Source of the DNA: an uncultured Burkholderiaceae bacterium
GTDB lineage: Bacteria; Pseudomonadota; Gammaproteobacteria; Burkholderiales; Burkholderiaceae_B
DNA: 51,871 nt
Direction: 5' to 3'
Assembly (NCBI GenBank): GCA_937888805.1
Contig: CALBEY010000076.1
Location: forward strand, 1 to 51,871
Position 1 is the first letter of the stretch; the number at the start of each line of letters is the position of its first letter. Below the pieces are notes generated by a model. That model saw only the letters and a program-made list of their open reading frames with translations, ran no database searches and had not been told where the DNA came from. The translations under genes were made by a program, and so were the position numbers. Below are positions 24,713 through 33,357 of this stretch, in pieces.

Positions 24713-25486
24713 CTATGCGCGCTTGACGGTTTTTGCGGCGGTCTTTTTAGTAGGACGCGCAGCGGCTTTTTTAGCAGCCGTTCTGGGCGTTGTTTTGCGA
24801 GCCTTTTTAGCCGCTGCAGCCGATTGAGTGTTGCTGGGTTTGACTGCCGTGGCCCGAGCCATGGCCGATTGCGCGGCGGCCTGCGCTGCTGCGTTGGCCT
24901 GAGTGGTCGCCTGAGCAAGCTGCGTAAACTGTCCTTCAATCATTTTCCACCAAGCTTGTGCGGCGGCACTGGTATTTGCGTTGGCGTTGTTGGCGCCCGT
25001 TTCACCACTTGTGGCTTGAGCTTGTGGCGCTGGGTCAGGTTTTGATTTTGGTTGTGTTTCTGTCACTGTTTCAGGCTGTGATGGTTGTGCCGCTTTCTTG
25101 TGCGCAGGCTTTAAGCCAAGCACCACCTCGAGCGGCGATGGCTCACCGTCGGTTGAGGCACTTGGGGCCCCACCCATGGCAACGAACGAGCGTAGGGTTC
25201 TGACGGTGGCTAACTGCACTTCTAGGCCTTGAATCGAACCACTGAGCATCGACAAATTCAGCTTGAGCCAGTTTTCAACGACTTTGAGTTCACTGATCTT
25301 GCGCTCTAAGTCTTCAGGGGTCAGTGCGCTCGACATGGAACCCGTTGCCGTTTGGGCTGATTGCCCAAGTCCTGCCATGGCTTGTCGCATCATTTCCATG
25401 CTGGTCAGTAACGGATTTTGGGTAGAACTGTTCGGTGAGGCACCCATGTTGGGCAAGCCAAAGGGGTTCATCGGATCATGTGCCAT
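24713..25486 (-). CDS. phaM: PhaM-like polyhydroxyalkanoate granule protein
   Basis: The 257-residue protein has the PhaM core LTPEDLERKISELKVVENWLKLNLSMLSGSIQGLEVQLATVRTL (about 55-98). The C-terminus is a long low-complexity tail rich in Ala, Lys and Thr (AAKKARKTTPRTAAKK) that resembles histone H1. In Cupriavidus necator, PhaM binds PHB synthase and DNA, linking granules to the nucleoid and activating PhaC. The basic tail is the DNA-binding part. No phaC gene is nearby in the window. It probably acts in cytoplasmic granules; this organism should therefore store PHB. Confidence 0.88.
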   Translation of the reverse strand: MAHDPMNPFGLPNMGASPNSSTQNPLLTSMEMMRQAMAGLGQSAQTATGSMSSALTPEDLERKISELKVVENWLKLNLSMLSGSIQGLEVQLATVRTLRSFVAMGGAPSASTDGEPSPLEVVLGLKPAHKKAAQPSQPETVTETQPKSKPDPAPQAQATSGETGANNANANTSAAAQAWWKMIEGQFTQLAQATTQANAAAQAAAQSAMARATAVKPSNTQSAAAAKKARKTTPRTAAKKAAARPTKKTAAKTVKRA

Positions 25487-25563
25487 GCCAGACTCCTGTC
25501 TGTTTCGGATAAAACCGTCAGGTTTCTATCTGATCATAAGAGATATTCTGAGAAAATACCCAC

Positions 25564-25791
25564 ATGAATGAAGACATCACCTTGACCGATCTTGAATCCG
25601 CCATCAATTTTTGGCGCCAACAAAGCCCTTCTGTGGGCGATGAGATGCGTCTCTGCCCAGAGGCATCCTCATTAGCCACACCCTACGCTTTTATGATTCT
25701 TAAAAAACGACAAAGCCTAGCGGTGGCTGATCTCGACCCGACCGCTCAGGCTGCTATCGAATATTGGCGCGCAAAACGGGCGAGTTTGTAA
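25564..25791 (+). CDS. DUF3717 small protein
   Basis: The 75-residue protein has the family pattern ITLTDLESAINFWRQQSPS, then LCPEASSLATPYAFMI and AAIEYWRAKR. It is a short helical protein found widely in Burkholderiales, with no known function. No strong Shine-Dalgarno is visible (AAATACCCAC before the ATG). It is divergent from phaM and convergent with the sco gene. Confidence 0.75.
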   Translation: MNEDITLTDLESAINFWRQQSPSVGDEMRLCPEASSLATPYAFMILKKRQSLAVADLDPTAQAAIEYWRAKRASL

Positions 25792-25831
25792 GCAAGCGGT
25801 TGGTGGCGTGCGCGATTGCCTTTGTGGCAGA

Positions 25832-26452
25832 TCAATTCAGCAGTGCTTTTAGGTCTTGGGCGAGCGCCTCAGGGCCAGCTTGGTTGCTCAAGAGCACACG
25901 CGCCTTACCCTGTGAGTCAAAGAGATAAAACGACGCGCTGTGATCCATGGTGTAACTGCCATCAGGCGTTGGTGACTTGGCGTAAAACGCGCGAAAGGCG
26001 TTGGCGGTTTTGCGGAGATCTTCGGGTGAGCCTCTTAATCCCAAAAACCGTGTAGGCAGGCCCTGGTCAAATGCCTCGAGGTATTCACCAAGCAAGGGTG
26101 GCGTGTCGCGTTCAGGGTCAACGGTGATCATCAGCACCTGAACGTCTTTGGCCTGCTCACCCATCAGTTGCAAAGCAGTGGCGACTTCAGCCAAGGCTGC
26201 TGGACAAACATCGGGGCATTGCGTGAACCCAAAAAACACCACCGACGCTTTGCCCGGGAAGCTGTTGGCTTGGCGGGCGACACCTTGGTGGTCAGTCAGT
26301 GTCCAGCCTTGGCCAATATCGCCCGATGTGATGTCACTACCGACAAAGTCTGTCGGTTCAGAACAAGCCCCTAAGGCGGCAATCAACAAGCCTAAAAATA
26401 AAAGCTTGGCACGACGTTGTGTGGTTTGGAGGTGTAAGTTTGGAAAGCGCAT
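25832..26452 (-). CDS. SCO1/SenC copper chaperone for cytochrome oxidase
   Basis: The 206-residue lipoprotein has a lipobox LGAC (C30) after a hydrophobic stretch, so it should be anchored in the membrane facing the periplasm. The copper site is FTQCPDVCP (C79, C83) with H170 in YTMDHSASF. It delivers copper to the CuA site of subunit II, or acts as a thiol reductase there. It is the last gene of the ctaA-ctaB-sco run of the oxidase cluster. Confidence 0.93.
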   Translation of the reverse strand: MRFPNLHLQTTQRRAKLLFLGLLIAALGACSEPTDFVGSDITSGDIGQGWTLTDHQGVARQANSFPGKASVVFFGFTQCPDVCPAALAEVATALQLMGEQAKDVQVLMITVDPERDTPPLLGEYLEAFDQGLPTRFLGLRGSPEDLRKTANAFRAFYAKSPTPDGSYTMDHSASFYLFDSQGKARVLLSNQAGPEALAQDLKALLN

Positions 26453-26493
26453 CAGAAGACTCGGTGAAGGCCGTACCTCGCTGAGGCGGCCTT

Positions 26494-27384
26494 TTAAGCG
26501 TTGATTAACCAGTGGTCGATCAGCAGACTGGCAAAGAGTAGTGCCAGGTAAAGAATAGAGAACTTGAACAAGTAGCGCGCCAATTCATCACTGTAGTTTT
26601 TGTACAGCCGCCAGCTCAGCCACACAAAGCGCAAACCCAGGGCAACAGCAGCGATCAGATAGAGCCAACCACTCATGCGAACCGCAAACGGCAGTAGTGT
26701 GGTGCCCAATAGCGCAAAACTGTAAAGCAGGATGTGTAAGCGTGTGAAATTGGCGCCGTGCGTGACGGGCAACATGGGCAGACCAGATTTTTCGTAGTCT
26801 TTGTTGCGATAAAGCGCTAGCGCCCAAAAGTGTGGCGGCGTCCAAATAAAAATAATCAGCACCAAGAGCCACGCTTCGGCTGGCACGCTATCGGCGACGG
26901 CTGCCCAACCAAGTGCGGGGGGCATGGCACCAGAGAGGCCACCAATCACGATATTTTGTGGGGTACGGGGCTTGAGCAGCATGGTGTAGATGACCGCATA
27001 ACCGACAAAGGTAGCGAATGTCAGCCACATGGTCAGTGCATTGACCCACTGGTACAAAACGAACATCCCAGCACCGCCCAACAGCCCTGAAATCAATAGG
27101 ACTTGGTGCGAAGCGATACTGCCCTGAGCCGTGGCGCGGCCTGAGGTTCTGGCCATGCGGGCGTCTATTTGCTGTTCAATCAAGCAATTCACGGCAAACG
27201 CTGCGGCAGCCAGCAACCAAATACCAATAGTGGCTGCAACCACCTTCTGCATGTCGGGCAACCCAGGCACCGCCAAGAACATGCCAATGACCGCGCAAAA
27301 AACCGCCAGCTGCGTCACACGCGGCTTGGTCAGCACCAAGTATTGGCGCCAGAGCGAATCAGAGGGTGCCGTCGCAGCTGTCAT
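26494..27384 (-). CDS. ctaB: Protoheme IX farnesyltransferase (heme O synthase)
   Basis: The 296-residue UbiA-type prenyltransferase has nine hydrophobic segments. The motif [18 protein letters not shown] (about 85-102) binds the farnesyl diphosphate-magnesium complex, and [20 protein letters not shown] is the second loop. It adds the hydroxyethylfarnesyl group to heme B, making heme O. It follows ctaA by nine bases and precedes sco. Confidence 0.96.
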   Translation of the reverse strand: MTAATAPSDSLWRQYLVLTKPRVTQLAVFCAVIGMFLAVPGLPDMQKVVAATIGIWLLAAAAFAVNCLIEQQIDARMARTSGRATAQGSIASHQVLLISGLLGGAGMFVLYQWVNALTMWLTFATFVGYAVIYTMLLKPRTPQNIVIGGLSGAMPPALGWAAVADSVPAEAWLLVLIIFIWTPPHFWALALYRNKDYEKSGLPMLPVTHGANFTRLHILLYSFALLGTTLLPFAVRMSGWLYLIAAVALGLRFVWLSWRLYKNYSDELARYLFKFSILYLALLFASLLIDHWLINA

Positions 27385-27393
27385 GGTTGTATT

Positions 27394-28470
27394 TTAGGCA
27401 AACTGTGGCATTCCTGCTTGAGAAACTTTCGCAGGCCTGATGCCATAGACACGAACCAGCAAAGTCACCACAGCAATGGTCAAGCCAGCAGCCCCGGCGA
27501 TATGCAAGACCGAAACCAACAATGGCCACTGGAAGAAAATGGTGGTGAGGCCCGTGATCAGCTGCGCGAACAACAATACAAAGATCAGGTGACATGGACC
27601 ACGCAGGCCAGGATCGCTACGCAAGCGCCAAGCCAATGTGCCAAGATAAGCAAAAATCACCCATGCAAAGTTGCGGTGCACCCAGTGGATACCCACCAGT
27701 GCCTTCTGTGAAATGGCCTCACCGCTCGGCAGCTCTCCGAGCCCGCGCACCAAAGAAAAGCCATTGGCCAGATCCATTTTGGGAATCCAAGCGCCATTAC
27801 AAGTCGGGAAATCCATGCAGGCTAGGGCAGCGTAGTTGGTACTGACCCAACCACCCAAGCCAATTTGCATAAAGAGCAGCACCAGCCCAAAACCAACCCA
27901 AGGGCTGTAGCGCCTGTTTTCTGGATTAATGGGGGTGTGTTGTTTTTCTCGGGCGGCAAGCCAGGTCATCAGCGCCATGAGGGTCATGCCGCCAAGCAAG
28001 TGAATCGTCACAATAATTGGCATGAGTTTCAAGGTCACGGTCCAGGCACCAAATGCACCTTGGATACAGACTGCCAATAGCGTGAATGTTGGTAGCCAAT
28101 GGGTGCGACCAATGGTGTTGCGCCAGCGCCAAGCCAGGACCGTAAAACCAATCATCATTAGACCGAGCAGCGCGCCAACATAGCGGTGGATCATTTCAAT
28201 CCATGCTTTGGGCATCGTGACTGGGCCATCGGGCATGGCTTGTTCAGCCGCACGGATGTCGGCTAAGGCCCCAATGGGTGTGACCATACCGTAACAGCCT
28301 GGCCAATCTGGGCAACCCAAGCCAGAGTCTGTCAGGCGAACGAAGGCACCAAACATGATGAGATCAAGCGTCAAAAACCAAGTCAAAAATATCAAACGAC
28401 GATAAGATTTGCGCTTTTTTTCTTCTGGCGACAAAATTTGGGTCGCCGGCACAGTGAGAGAGGATGACAT
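27394..28470 (-). CDS. ctaA: Heme A synthase
   Basis: The 358-residue COX15/CtaA protein has eight predicted membrane helices. Histidine-bearing segments include EMIHRYVGALLG, HLLGGMTL, GIHWVHRNFAWVIF and SVLHIAGAAGLT, the four heme-ligand helices. It oxidises heme O to heme A, completing the cofactor for coxA. The N-terminus is short and cytoplasmic. It starts seven bases after the stop of the thioredoxin-like gene. Confidence 0.95.
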   Translation of the reverse strand: MSSSLTVPATQILSPEEKKRKSYRRLIFLTWFLTLDLIMFGAFVRLTDSGLGCPDWPGCYGMVTPIGALADIRAAEQAMPDGPVTMPKAWIEMIHRYVGALLGLMMIGFTVLAWRWRNTIGRTHWLPTFTLLAVCIQGAFGAWTVTLKLMPIIVTIHLLGGMTLMALMTWLAAREKQHTPINPENRRYSPWVGFGLVLLFMQIGLGGWVSTNYAALACMDFPTCNGAWIPKMDLANGFSLVRGLGELPSGEAISQKALVGIHWVHRNFAWVIFAYLGTLAWRLRSDPGLRGPCHLIFVLLFAQLITGLTTIFFQWPLLVSVLHIAGAAGLTIAVVTLLVRVYGIRPAKVSQAGMPQFA

Positions 28471-28477
28471 GGGTTAC

Positions 28478-29116
28478 CTAGCCAATACGAGAGTTGTGCA
28501 ATAACTTGCCAATGTCTTTACGGACCTTTAGTGGGTCTGGGTCTTTGGGGTACTCAAGGATCAAATTGCCCAAGGGATCCATGATCCAAAGGGGTTGTGC
28601 GAGAGCTGCCTCAGATGACGCCATGCCAGCTGGTGTGGTTAAAAACTTTGCCAGGTCATCAGGGTTTACGCGTAGCATGATTGTGCCACGATATGCTTCC
28701 AGAACCTTCTCTGGCACTTGAGCATCATCGGTGATGAACCAAACCCGATTCAAACGCTCAACGTTCTTGCCTGTCATGGCGTGGGTGTTACGCAAGATAT
28801 AAAGCTTCTTTGCGCATTCCTCGGGGCAGGCCGCGCCATCAGCGGCAACCAGTAACCACTGGCCGCGAAGCTGATTGAAGTCATAGGGCTTGCCATCAAG
28901 TGTGGTCAGCGGCAACTGTTCAGCCGTGGGCATGGGTCGCTGAGGCTCGACCAAGGTGCCGTAATTCACTGAACCGGACGGGCGCCACTCAGGAATGTAG
29001 TACACCAAAAAGGCAGCCACCACGGGCGCCAAACTCACGATCAAAATCCAAATCAAGGGTGCGATTGACCGTTTGGGTGGGTTGCTTGGAGCGGTTGGTA
29101 CTGACTCAGTTGCCAC
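28478..29116 (-). CDS. Thioredoxin-like membrane protein of the oxidase cluster
   Basis: The 212-residue protein has an N-terminal membrane segment (IAPLIWILIVSLAPVVAAFLV) and a periplasmic SCO/thioredoxin-like domain. The domain shows LPLTTLDGKPYDFNQLRGQWLL and a CxxxC pair in AACPEECAKKL. Its place between SURF1 and ctaA is conserved in betaproteobacteria. It probably handles copper or thiols during oxidase assembly; this is inferred from fold and position. Its start overlaps the SURF1 stop by 11 bases. I know of no firm gene name. Confidence 0.8.
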   Translation of the reverse strand: MATESVPTAPSNPPKRSIAPLIWILIVSLAPVVAAFLVYYIPEWRPSGSVNYGTLVEPQRPMPTAEQLPLTTLDGKPYDFNQLRGQWLLVAADGAACPEECAKKLYILRNTHAMTGKNVERLNRVWFITDDAQVPEKVLEAYRGTIMLRVNPDDLAKFLTTPAGMASSEAALAQPLWIMDPLGNLILEYPKDPDPLKVRKDIGKLLHNSRIG

Positions 29117-29936
29117 GTGTTTTATCCTTTAAAACCGTTACGATTTTCGCACGCCTAGGCATGCGCCATAACAAAACGCCTATTGCCACTAAGGCAATAC
29201 CGGCAAACCCGAACCACTGGATGGCGTAACCCACATTTTTATCGGCATCGATCGACGGCTTGGGCCACTGCCGAACAAAAACATCATCAGCCACTGCGCT
29301 TGTTTGTAACAGCACAAAAGGCATGAACGCTTGATCTAGATCATCGGACAATTCGGCGATTGAAACGTTCTGTCGACGCGGCAAGTCTTTTAAGGCAAGC
29401 GTGGTTTCGCCTTCGCGAATCGTTAACGCCTGGTTATCCATCCATTGGATCGGTGCTTCTTCACCGAGGGAGTACAAACGCGGAACATGCGTCGCAACCT
29501 CGCCTTCGAGGGAGATTGGCCCATTTGGCGCCGTGATGGCAGGTAAGGCATTGTATTGACCGATCGGTCGGGCCAGCCATCCCCTGAGAACCAACAAAAG
29601 GCGGCCAGGTTCTAGCTCGAGCGGCGTGGCAAGCCAAAGGCCGGGACGGCCGTCAAGGTTTCGGTTGTCCAGTAAAAAACTCAACTCAGGGCGCCAAGAA
29701 CCCGTTACCGTTGCGCGCTGCCAGGGTAATAGGCCCTCTAAGGTCGATTGAGTCGACAATGTTAAGATGCTGGCATCTTGGCCTGAAGTGATCGTCTGAG
29801 CAATGACACGACGTTCTTGCGCGCGATTCAATTGCCAGTTGCCCAAAGAGACAAACACAGTCGCAAGAATCAACAAGAAACCAATGGCAAGCCACCACCG
29901 TGTCGTGTTTCGGTTTAACGTCTTGCCTAACATCAT
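29106..29936 (-). CDS. SURF1-family cytochrome oxidase assembly protein
   Basis: The 276-residue protein has the two-helix SURF1 layout. One membrane segment is near the N-terminus (WWLAIGFLLILATVFVSLGNWQLNRA) and one near the C-terminus (IQWFGFAGIALVAIGVLLW). Between them lies a periplasmic domain with FLLDNRNLDGRPGLW and VLRGWLARP. SURF1 helps insert heme a into subunit I. It overlaps the next gene by 11 bases and is divergent from a small twin-helix protein. Confidence 0.92.
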   Translation of the reverse strand: MMLGKTLNRNTTRWWLAIGFLLILATVFVSLGNWQLNRAQERRVIAQTITSGQDASILTLSTQSTLEGLLPWQRATVTGSWRPELSFLLDNRNLDGRPGLWLATPLELEPGRLLLVLRGWLARPIGQYNALPAITAPNGPISLEGEVATHVPRLYSLGEEAPIQWMDNQALTIREGETTLALKDLPRRQNVSIAELSDDLDQAFMPFVLLQTSAVADDVFVRQWPKPSIDADKNVGYAIQWFGFAGIALVAIGVLLWRMPRRAKIVTVLKDKTRGN

Positions 29937-29966
29937 GAAGACCTTGTTCCCCGGAGTCTAGACAAA

Positions 29967-30164
29967 ATGGGTATCTTTGTAGCGATCGTTTTTATTGGCA
30001 TTTTTGCAAGCCTAGGATCAGCGTTGTTTTATCTGATGCGTGACAAAGGTGGATCGAATAAAACAGTCAATGCGCTGACTGTGCGCATCGGCCTATCAGT
30101 CGCACTATTTTTGCTATTGCTCTTTGCCCACTGGATGGGTTGGGTTCGAACAACCGGTTTTTAA
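29967..30164 (+). CDS. DUF2909-type twin-transmembrane small protein
   Basis: The 65-residue protein is two membrane helices joined by a short polar loop (LMRDKGGSNKTVNALTVRIG). Genes like this lie between coxC and SURF1 in many betaproteobacteria. A role in oxidase assembly or stability is inferred from position only. It is on the opposite strand to the whole cox cluster. A GTTCCCCGGAG ends about seven bases before the ATG. Confidence 0.75.
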   Translation: MGIFVAIVFIGIFASLGSALFYLMRDKGGSNKTVNALTVRIGLSVALFLLLLFAHWMGWVRTTGF

Positions 30165-30225
30165 CAACCCGGGCGCTGTGCGTTTGTCAAAACGCGCAGC
30201 GCAACACATGGTGTGTGACAGAAAA

Positions 30226-30256
30226 ACAAGGGCCGTTTTCACGGCCCCTGTTTTAT
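30226..30256. terminator. Bidirectional terminator between the DUF2909 gene and coxC
   Basis: GGGCCGT, a TTTC loop and ACGGCCC are preceded by AAAAACA and followed by TGTTTTA. It therefore has a T-tract on both strands and can end both converging transcripts. Confidence 0.85.
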
Positions 30257-30274
30257 TGGTTTAGCGTTTTCTGC

Positions 30275-31150
30275 TCAGAACCAATAAACAAAGATGTAAA
30301 GACCCAACCACACGACGTCAACGAAGTGCCAGTACCAAGCAGCGCCTTCAAACCCAAAATGATTATCAGCGGTGAAGTGTCCCTTCATCATGCGCACCAT
30401 CATCACGGAAAGCATGATTGCGCCCAAAATCACGTGAAAGCCATGGAATCCAGTCAACATAAAAAATAGTGATCCAAACACACCAGAATCAAAACGTAAG
30501 TTCAGACCGGTATAAGCGAAGTAATACTCGTAGGCTTGGCAACCAACGAAGATAAAGCCCAAAATGATAGTGGCCAATAACCAAAACTTGGCTTTGCCCA
30601 TGTGATTGTCGCGCAAGGCATGATGCGAAATCGTGAGCGTCACACCAGAGGAGAGCAGTAATGCGGTGTTAATGGTGGGCAACCAAAAAGGGCCCATGGC
30701 TTCAAACTGATCAACAATCCCAGCTGGCCCTAGGTTTGGCCAGACAGCAGTAAAGTCAGGCCAAAGCATCAATTGGTGATCAAGGTCACCGAGCCATGGC
30801 ATCGTAACTACTCGGGTGTACCAAAGTGCGCCAAAAAAGGCAGAAAAAAACATCACCTCAGAAAAAATGAACCAAGCCATACTCCAGCGATACGACAAAT
30901 CAATACGCTGGCTATTTAAGCCGGTCTGTTCTTCGTGGATGGCATCCCCAAACCACTGCCAAAGCACAAACAACAGACCAATAAGGCCGACCGCAACGGC
31001 CCATTTACCAACGGCAATATCATTAACCCAGGCCGAAGCCCCGAGCATCACGATAAGCAAAGCGAAGCTTGCTCGGAACGGATGCGCAGAATCCGCCGGT
31101 ACGTAGTAGTAGGGTGCCTCTTTACCCACGCTGGAGTGGCTTGCACTCAT
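30275..31150 (-). CDS. coxC: Cytochrome c oxidase subunit III
   Basis: The 291-residue protein has seven membrane helices. Conserved landmarks are FIFSEVMFFSAFFGALWY, LLLSSGVTLTISHHAL, GLNLRFDSGVFGSLFFMLTGFHGFHV and the C-terminal WYWHFVDVVWLGLYIFVYW. It supports subunit I and proton uptake but carries no cofactor. It is at the end of the structural-gene run, followed by a bidirectional terminator. Confidence 0.97.
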   Translation of the reverse strand: MSASHSSVGKEAPYYYVPADSAHPFRASFALLIVMLGASAWVNDIAVGKWAVAVGLIGLLFVLWQWFGDAIHEEQTGLNSQRIDLSYRWSMAWFIFSEVMFFSAFFGALWYTRVVTMPWLGDLDHQLMLWPDFTAVWPNLGPAGIVDQFEAMGPFWLPTINTALLLSSGVTLTISHHALRDNHMGKAKFWLLATIILGFIFVGCQAYEYYFAYTGLNLRFDSGVFGSLFFMLTGFHGFHVILGAIMLSVMMVRMMKGHFTADNHFGFEGAAWYWHFVDVVWLGLYIFVYWF

Positions 31151-31238
31151 TCTTATTCTCCTGAGTCCTGCAATCGATCAAAATCGAAAAAACAAATAAA
31201 CCGAAACAAACGGACGGTCCGTGAATAATCCCACAATC

Positions 31239-31478
31239 CTATTGGCCAGCCATGTTGCTCACAATAAAGCGCGCCAACGTGACTAAGCTGACAACAAACA
31301 CGACGCCAAACAAAAGCCCTGTCAAAATCACATGCACGGGGTTGAGCTTGGCGATATCGTTGCGCAAGCCTGCTCCCTTTCGCACGCCAAACATCGCCCA
31401 CAAAACCGCTCGCAATGTCTGAAAAAAACTTAACTTGCGCTGCTCACTTTCGGCCAGAGGCTCGTCAGCCCTACTCAT
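31239..31478 (-). CDS. DUF2970 small membrane protein
   Basis: The 79-residue protein has the DUF2970 pattern SFFQTLRAVLWAMFGVRKGAGLRNDIAKLNP, then one membrane helix (VHVILTGLLFGVVFVVSLVTLARFI). It is a fixed member of the betaproteobacterial cox cluster; its function is unknown. It overlaps the preceding small gene by four bases. Confidence 0.85.
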   Translation of the reverse strand: MSRADEPLAESEQRKLSFFQTLRAVLWAMFGVRKGAGLRNDIAKLNPVHVILTGLLFGVVFVVSLVTLARFIVSNMAGQ

Positions 31479-31594
31479 AAAGCCCCTGGGGTTTCGCTAA
31501 TTTTCCGAAACACAACCCAAACGAACAACACCACAACAATCACTAAAAAAATCAAACCCGTTCTTTTATTCTTGCGGCGTTGATCTGGGGTCAT
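31475..31594 (-). CDS. Cytochrome oxidase small assembly protein
   Basis: The 39-residue protein starts MTPDQRRKNKRTGLIF and has a single membrane helix (FLVIVVVLFVWVVF). The longer frame upstream is coxA shadow. The real ATG at 31594 has AGGAT five bases before it. Such small proteins lie between coxA and ctaG in betaproteobacteria. Here no ctaG follows; the next gene is the DUF2970 gene, which it overlaps by four bases. Confidence 0.75.
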   Translation of the reverse strand: MTPDQRRKNKRTGLIFLVIVVVLFVWVVFRKISETPGAL

Positions 31595-31610
31595 ATCAAT
31601 CCTAGCTAAA

Positions 31611-33230
31611 TTAACGAACCACGGGGGGTGTTTCAAATGTGTGGAATGGCGCTGGTGACGGAACAGTCCACTCCAAACCTTCGGCACCTTCCCAAGGCTT
31701 GGCAACCGCTTGCTCGCCCTTGCCTGCATACGCTTTGTAGACCACATACATGAAGATCAACTGCGACAAACCGAACCAGAATGCACCGATCGTTGCGATC
31801 TGATGGAAGTCAGTGAACTGTGATGCGTAATCTGCGTAGCGACGTGGCATACCAGCCAAGCCCAAAAAGTGCATGGGGAAGAAGGTGATGTTGAATGAAA
31901 TCATGCTCATCCAGAAGTGCCACTTACCCAAGCGCTCGTCATACATCTTGCCGGTCCACTTTGGTAACCAGTAGTAGGCGCCAGCAAATAAAGCAAACAA
32001 AGAACCAGCAACCAAAACGTAGTGAAAGTGAGCAACCACGTAGTACGTGTCATGAACCTGAATGTCGATCGGTGCCACCGACAGAATCAGACCTGTAAAG
32101 CCACCCAATGTAAACACAAAGATGAAGCCAATGGCAAACAACATGGGTGTTTCAAAAGTCATGGAGCCTTTCCACATGGTGGCGACCCAGTTAAACACTT
32201 TTACACCCGTTGGGATCGAGATCAGCATTGTCGCGTAAACAAAGTACAGCTGCGCTGTGACTGGCATACCGGTCGTGAACATATGGTGCGCCCAGACTAT
32301 GAACGACAGAATCGCAATGGAGGCGGTTGCATACACCATAGAGGCATAACCAAACAACTGCTTACGGGCAAACGCTGGCACGATGGCCGAAATAATCCCG
32401 AATGCTGGCAGAATCATGATGTAAACCTCGGGGTGACCGAAGAACCAAAAGATGTGCTGGTAAAGCACAGGGTCACCACCAGCAGCGGCGTTAAAGAACG
32501 CGGTGCCAAAGTGACGGTCAGTCAGGATCATCGTAATGGCGGCAGCCAGCACGGGCATCACAGCAATCAAGAGGTAAGCGGTAATCAACCAAGTCCAGCA
32601 GAACAATGGCATCTTCATCAAGGTCATGCCAGGTGCGCGCATGTTCAGGATGGTGACAACAATGTTGATCGCACCCATGATGGAAGAAGCGCCCATGAGA
32701 TGAATGGCGAAAATCGCCAAATCCATACCTGGACCCATCTGTAAAGTTAGGGGCGCATAGAGCGTCCAACCAGCGGCTGTTGCGCCACCAGGCACAAAGA
32801 AAGAGGTCGTCAGCAAGATGGCGGCGACGGGCAGCAACCAGAAACTGAAGTTGTTCATCCGTGCAAATGCCATGTCAGAGGCGCCGATCTGTAGCGGGAT
32901 CATCCAGTTTGCAAAACCCACAAAGGCCGGCATGATCGCGCCGAACACCATGATCAGGCCGTGCATGGTTGTGAACTGGTTGAATAATTCCGGCTGGAAA
33001 AACTGGATGCCAGGCATGAACAGTTCCGTTCTGAGCAACAGCGCCAGAAGGCCACCTTCTAAAAACATGGTGAACGCAAAGATCAAATACATCGTGCCGA
33101 TGTCTTTGTGGTTGGTTGCAAACAACCAGCGGCGCCACCCATGGGGCGCACCGTGGGCGTGATCATCATGATGACCGTCAGAGATGTCCTCGCCTTTGCC
33201 TGGGATCTGATCTACGGTAACGCTACTCAT
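31611..33230 (-). CDS. coxA: Cytochrome c oxidase subunit I
   Basis: The protein has about 539 residues and 12 helices. Heme a ligands appear in [11 protein letters not shown] and [12 protein letters not shown]. The CuB and cross-linked Tyr helix is [17 protein letters not shown], with [10 protein letters not shown] supplying two more CuB histidines. It is an A1-type aa3 enzyme by these motifs. It is the catalytic, proton-pumping subunit. The ATG at 33230 follows AGGAGAG; the frame is open further upstream to 33263 without support. Confidence 0.98.
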   Translation of the reverse strand: MSSVTVDQIPGKGEDISDGHHDDHAHGAPHGWRRWLFATNHKDIGTMYLIFAFTMFLEGGLLALLLRTELFMPGIQFFQPELFNQFTTMHGLIMVFGAIMPAFVGFANWMIPLQIGASDMAFARMNNFSFWLLPVAAILLTTSFFVPGGATAAGWTLYAPLTLQMGPGMDLAIFAIHLMGASSIMGAINIVVTILNMRAPGMTLMKMPLFCWTWLITAYLLIAVMPVLAAAITMILTDRHFGTAFFNAAAGGDPVLYQHIFWFFGHPEVYIMILPAFGIISAIVPAFARKQLFGYASMVYATASIAILSFIVWAHHMFTTGMPVTAQLYFVYATMLISIPTGVKVFNWVATMWKGSMTFETPMLFAIGFIFVFTLGGFTGLILSVAPIDIQVHDTYYVVAHFHYVLVAGSLFALFAGAYYWLPKWTGKMYDERLGKWHFWMSMISFNITFFPMHFLGLAGMPRRYADYASQFTDFHQIATIGAFWFGLSQLIFMYVVYKAYAGKGEQAVAKPWEGAEGLEWTVPSPAPFHTFETPPVVR

Positions 33231-33333
33231 GCTTCTCTCCTGACCTGAGTCGGTTTTGAGCACCCGGCCGGCGGGTGTAGTGACAATACATTAACGAGTA
33301 TTGAATTAAAAACGTCATGGATACTGCAGATTC

Positions 33334-33352
33334 ACCGGGGGTTACCCCCGGT
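33334..33352. terminator. GC-rich hairpin between coxB and coxA
   Basis: ACCGGGGG, loop TTA, CCCCCGGT form an 8-base stem followed by TTTTAATT on the plus strand. The genes run on the minus strand, where the hairpin follows coxB and has no T-run after it. It may cause partial termination or protect the coxB mRNA end, adjusting subunit ratios; or it stops antisense transcripts. Confidence 0.5.
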
Positions 33353-33357
33353 TTTAA

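Noticed and set aside
27169..27711. 180-codon open frame antisense to ctaB/ctaA
   Set aside because: It spans the end of one well-supported gene and the start of another and has no domain. It is a codon-usage shadow.
32022..32744. 240-codon open frame antisense to coxA
   Set aside because: The coxA protein on the other strand is unambiguous and highly conserved. The antisense product is rich in His, Gln and Arg with no recognisable domain.
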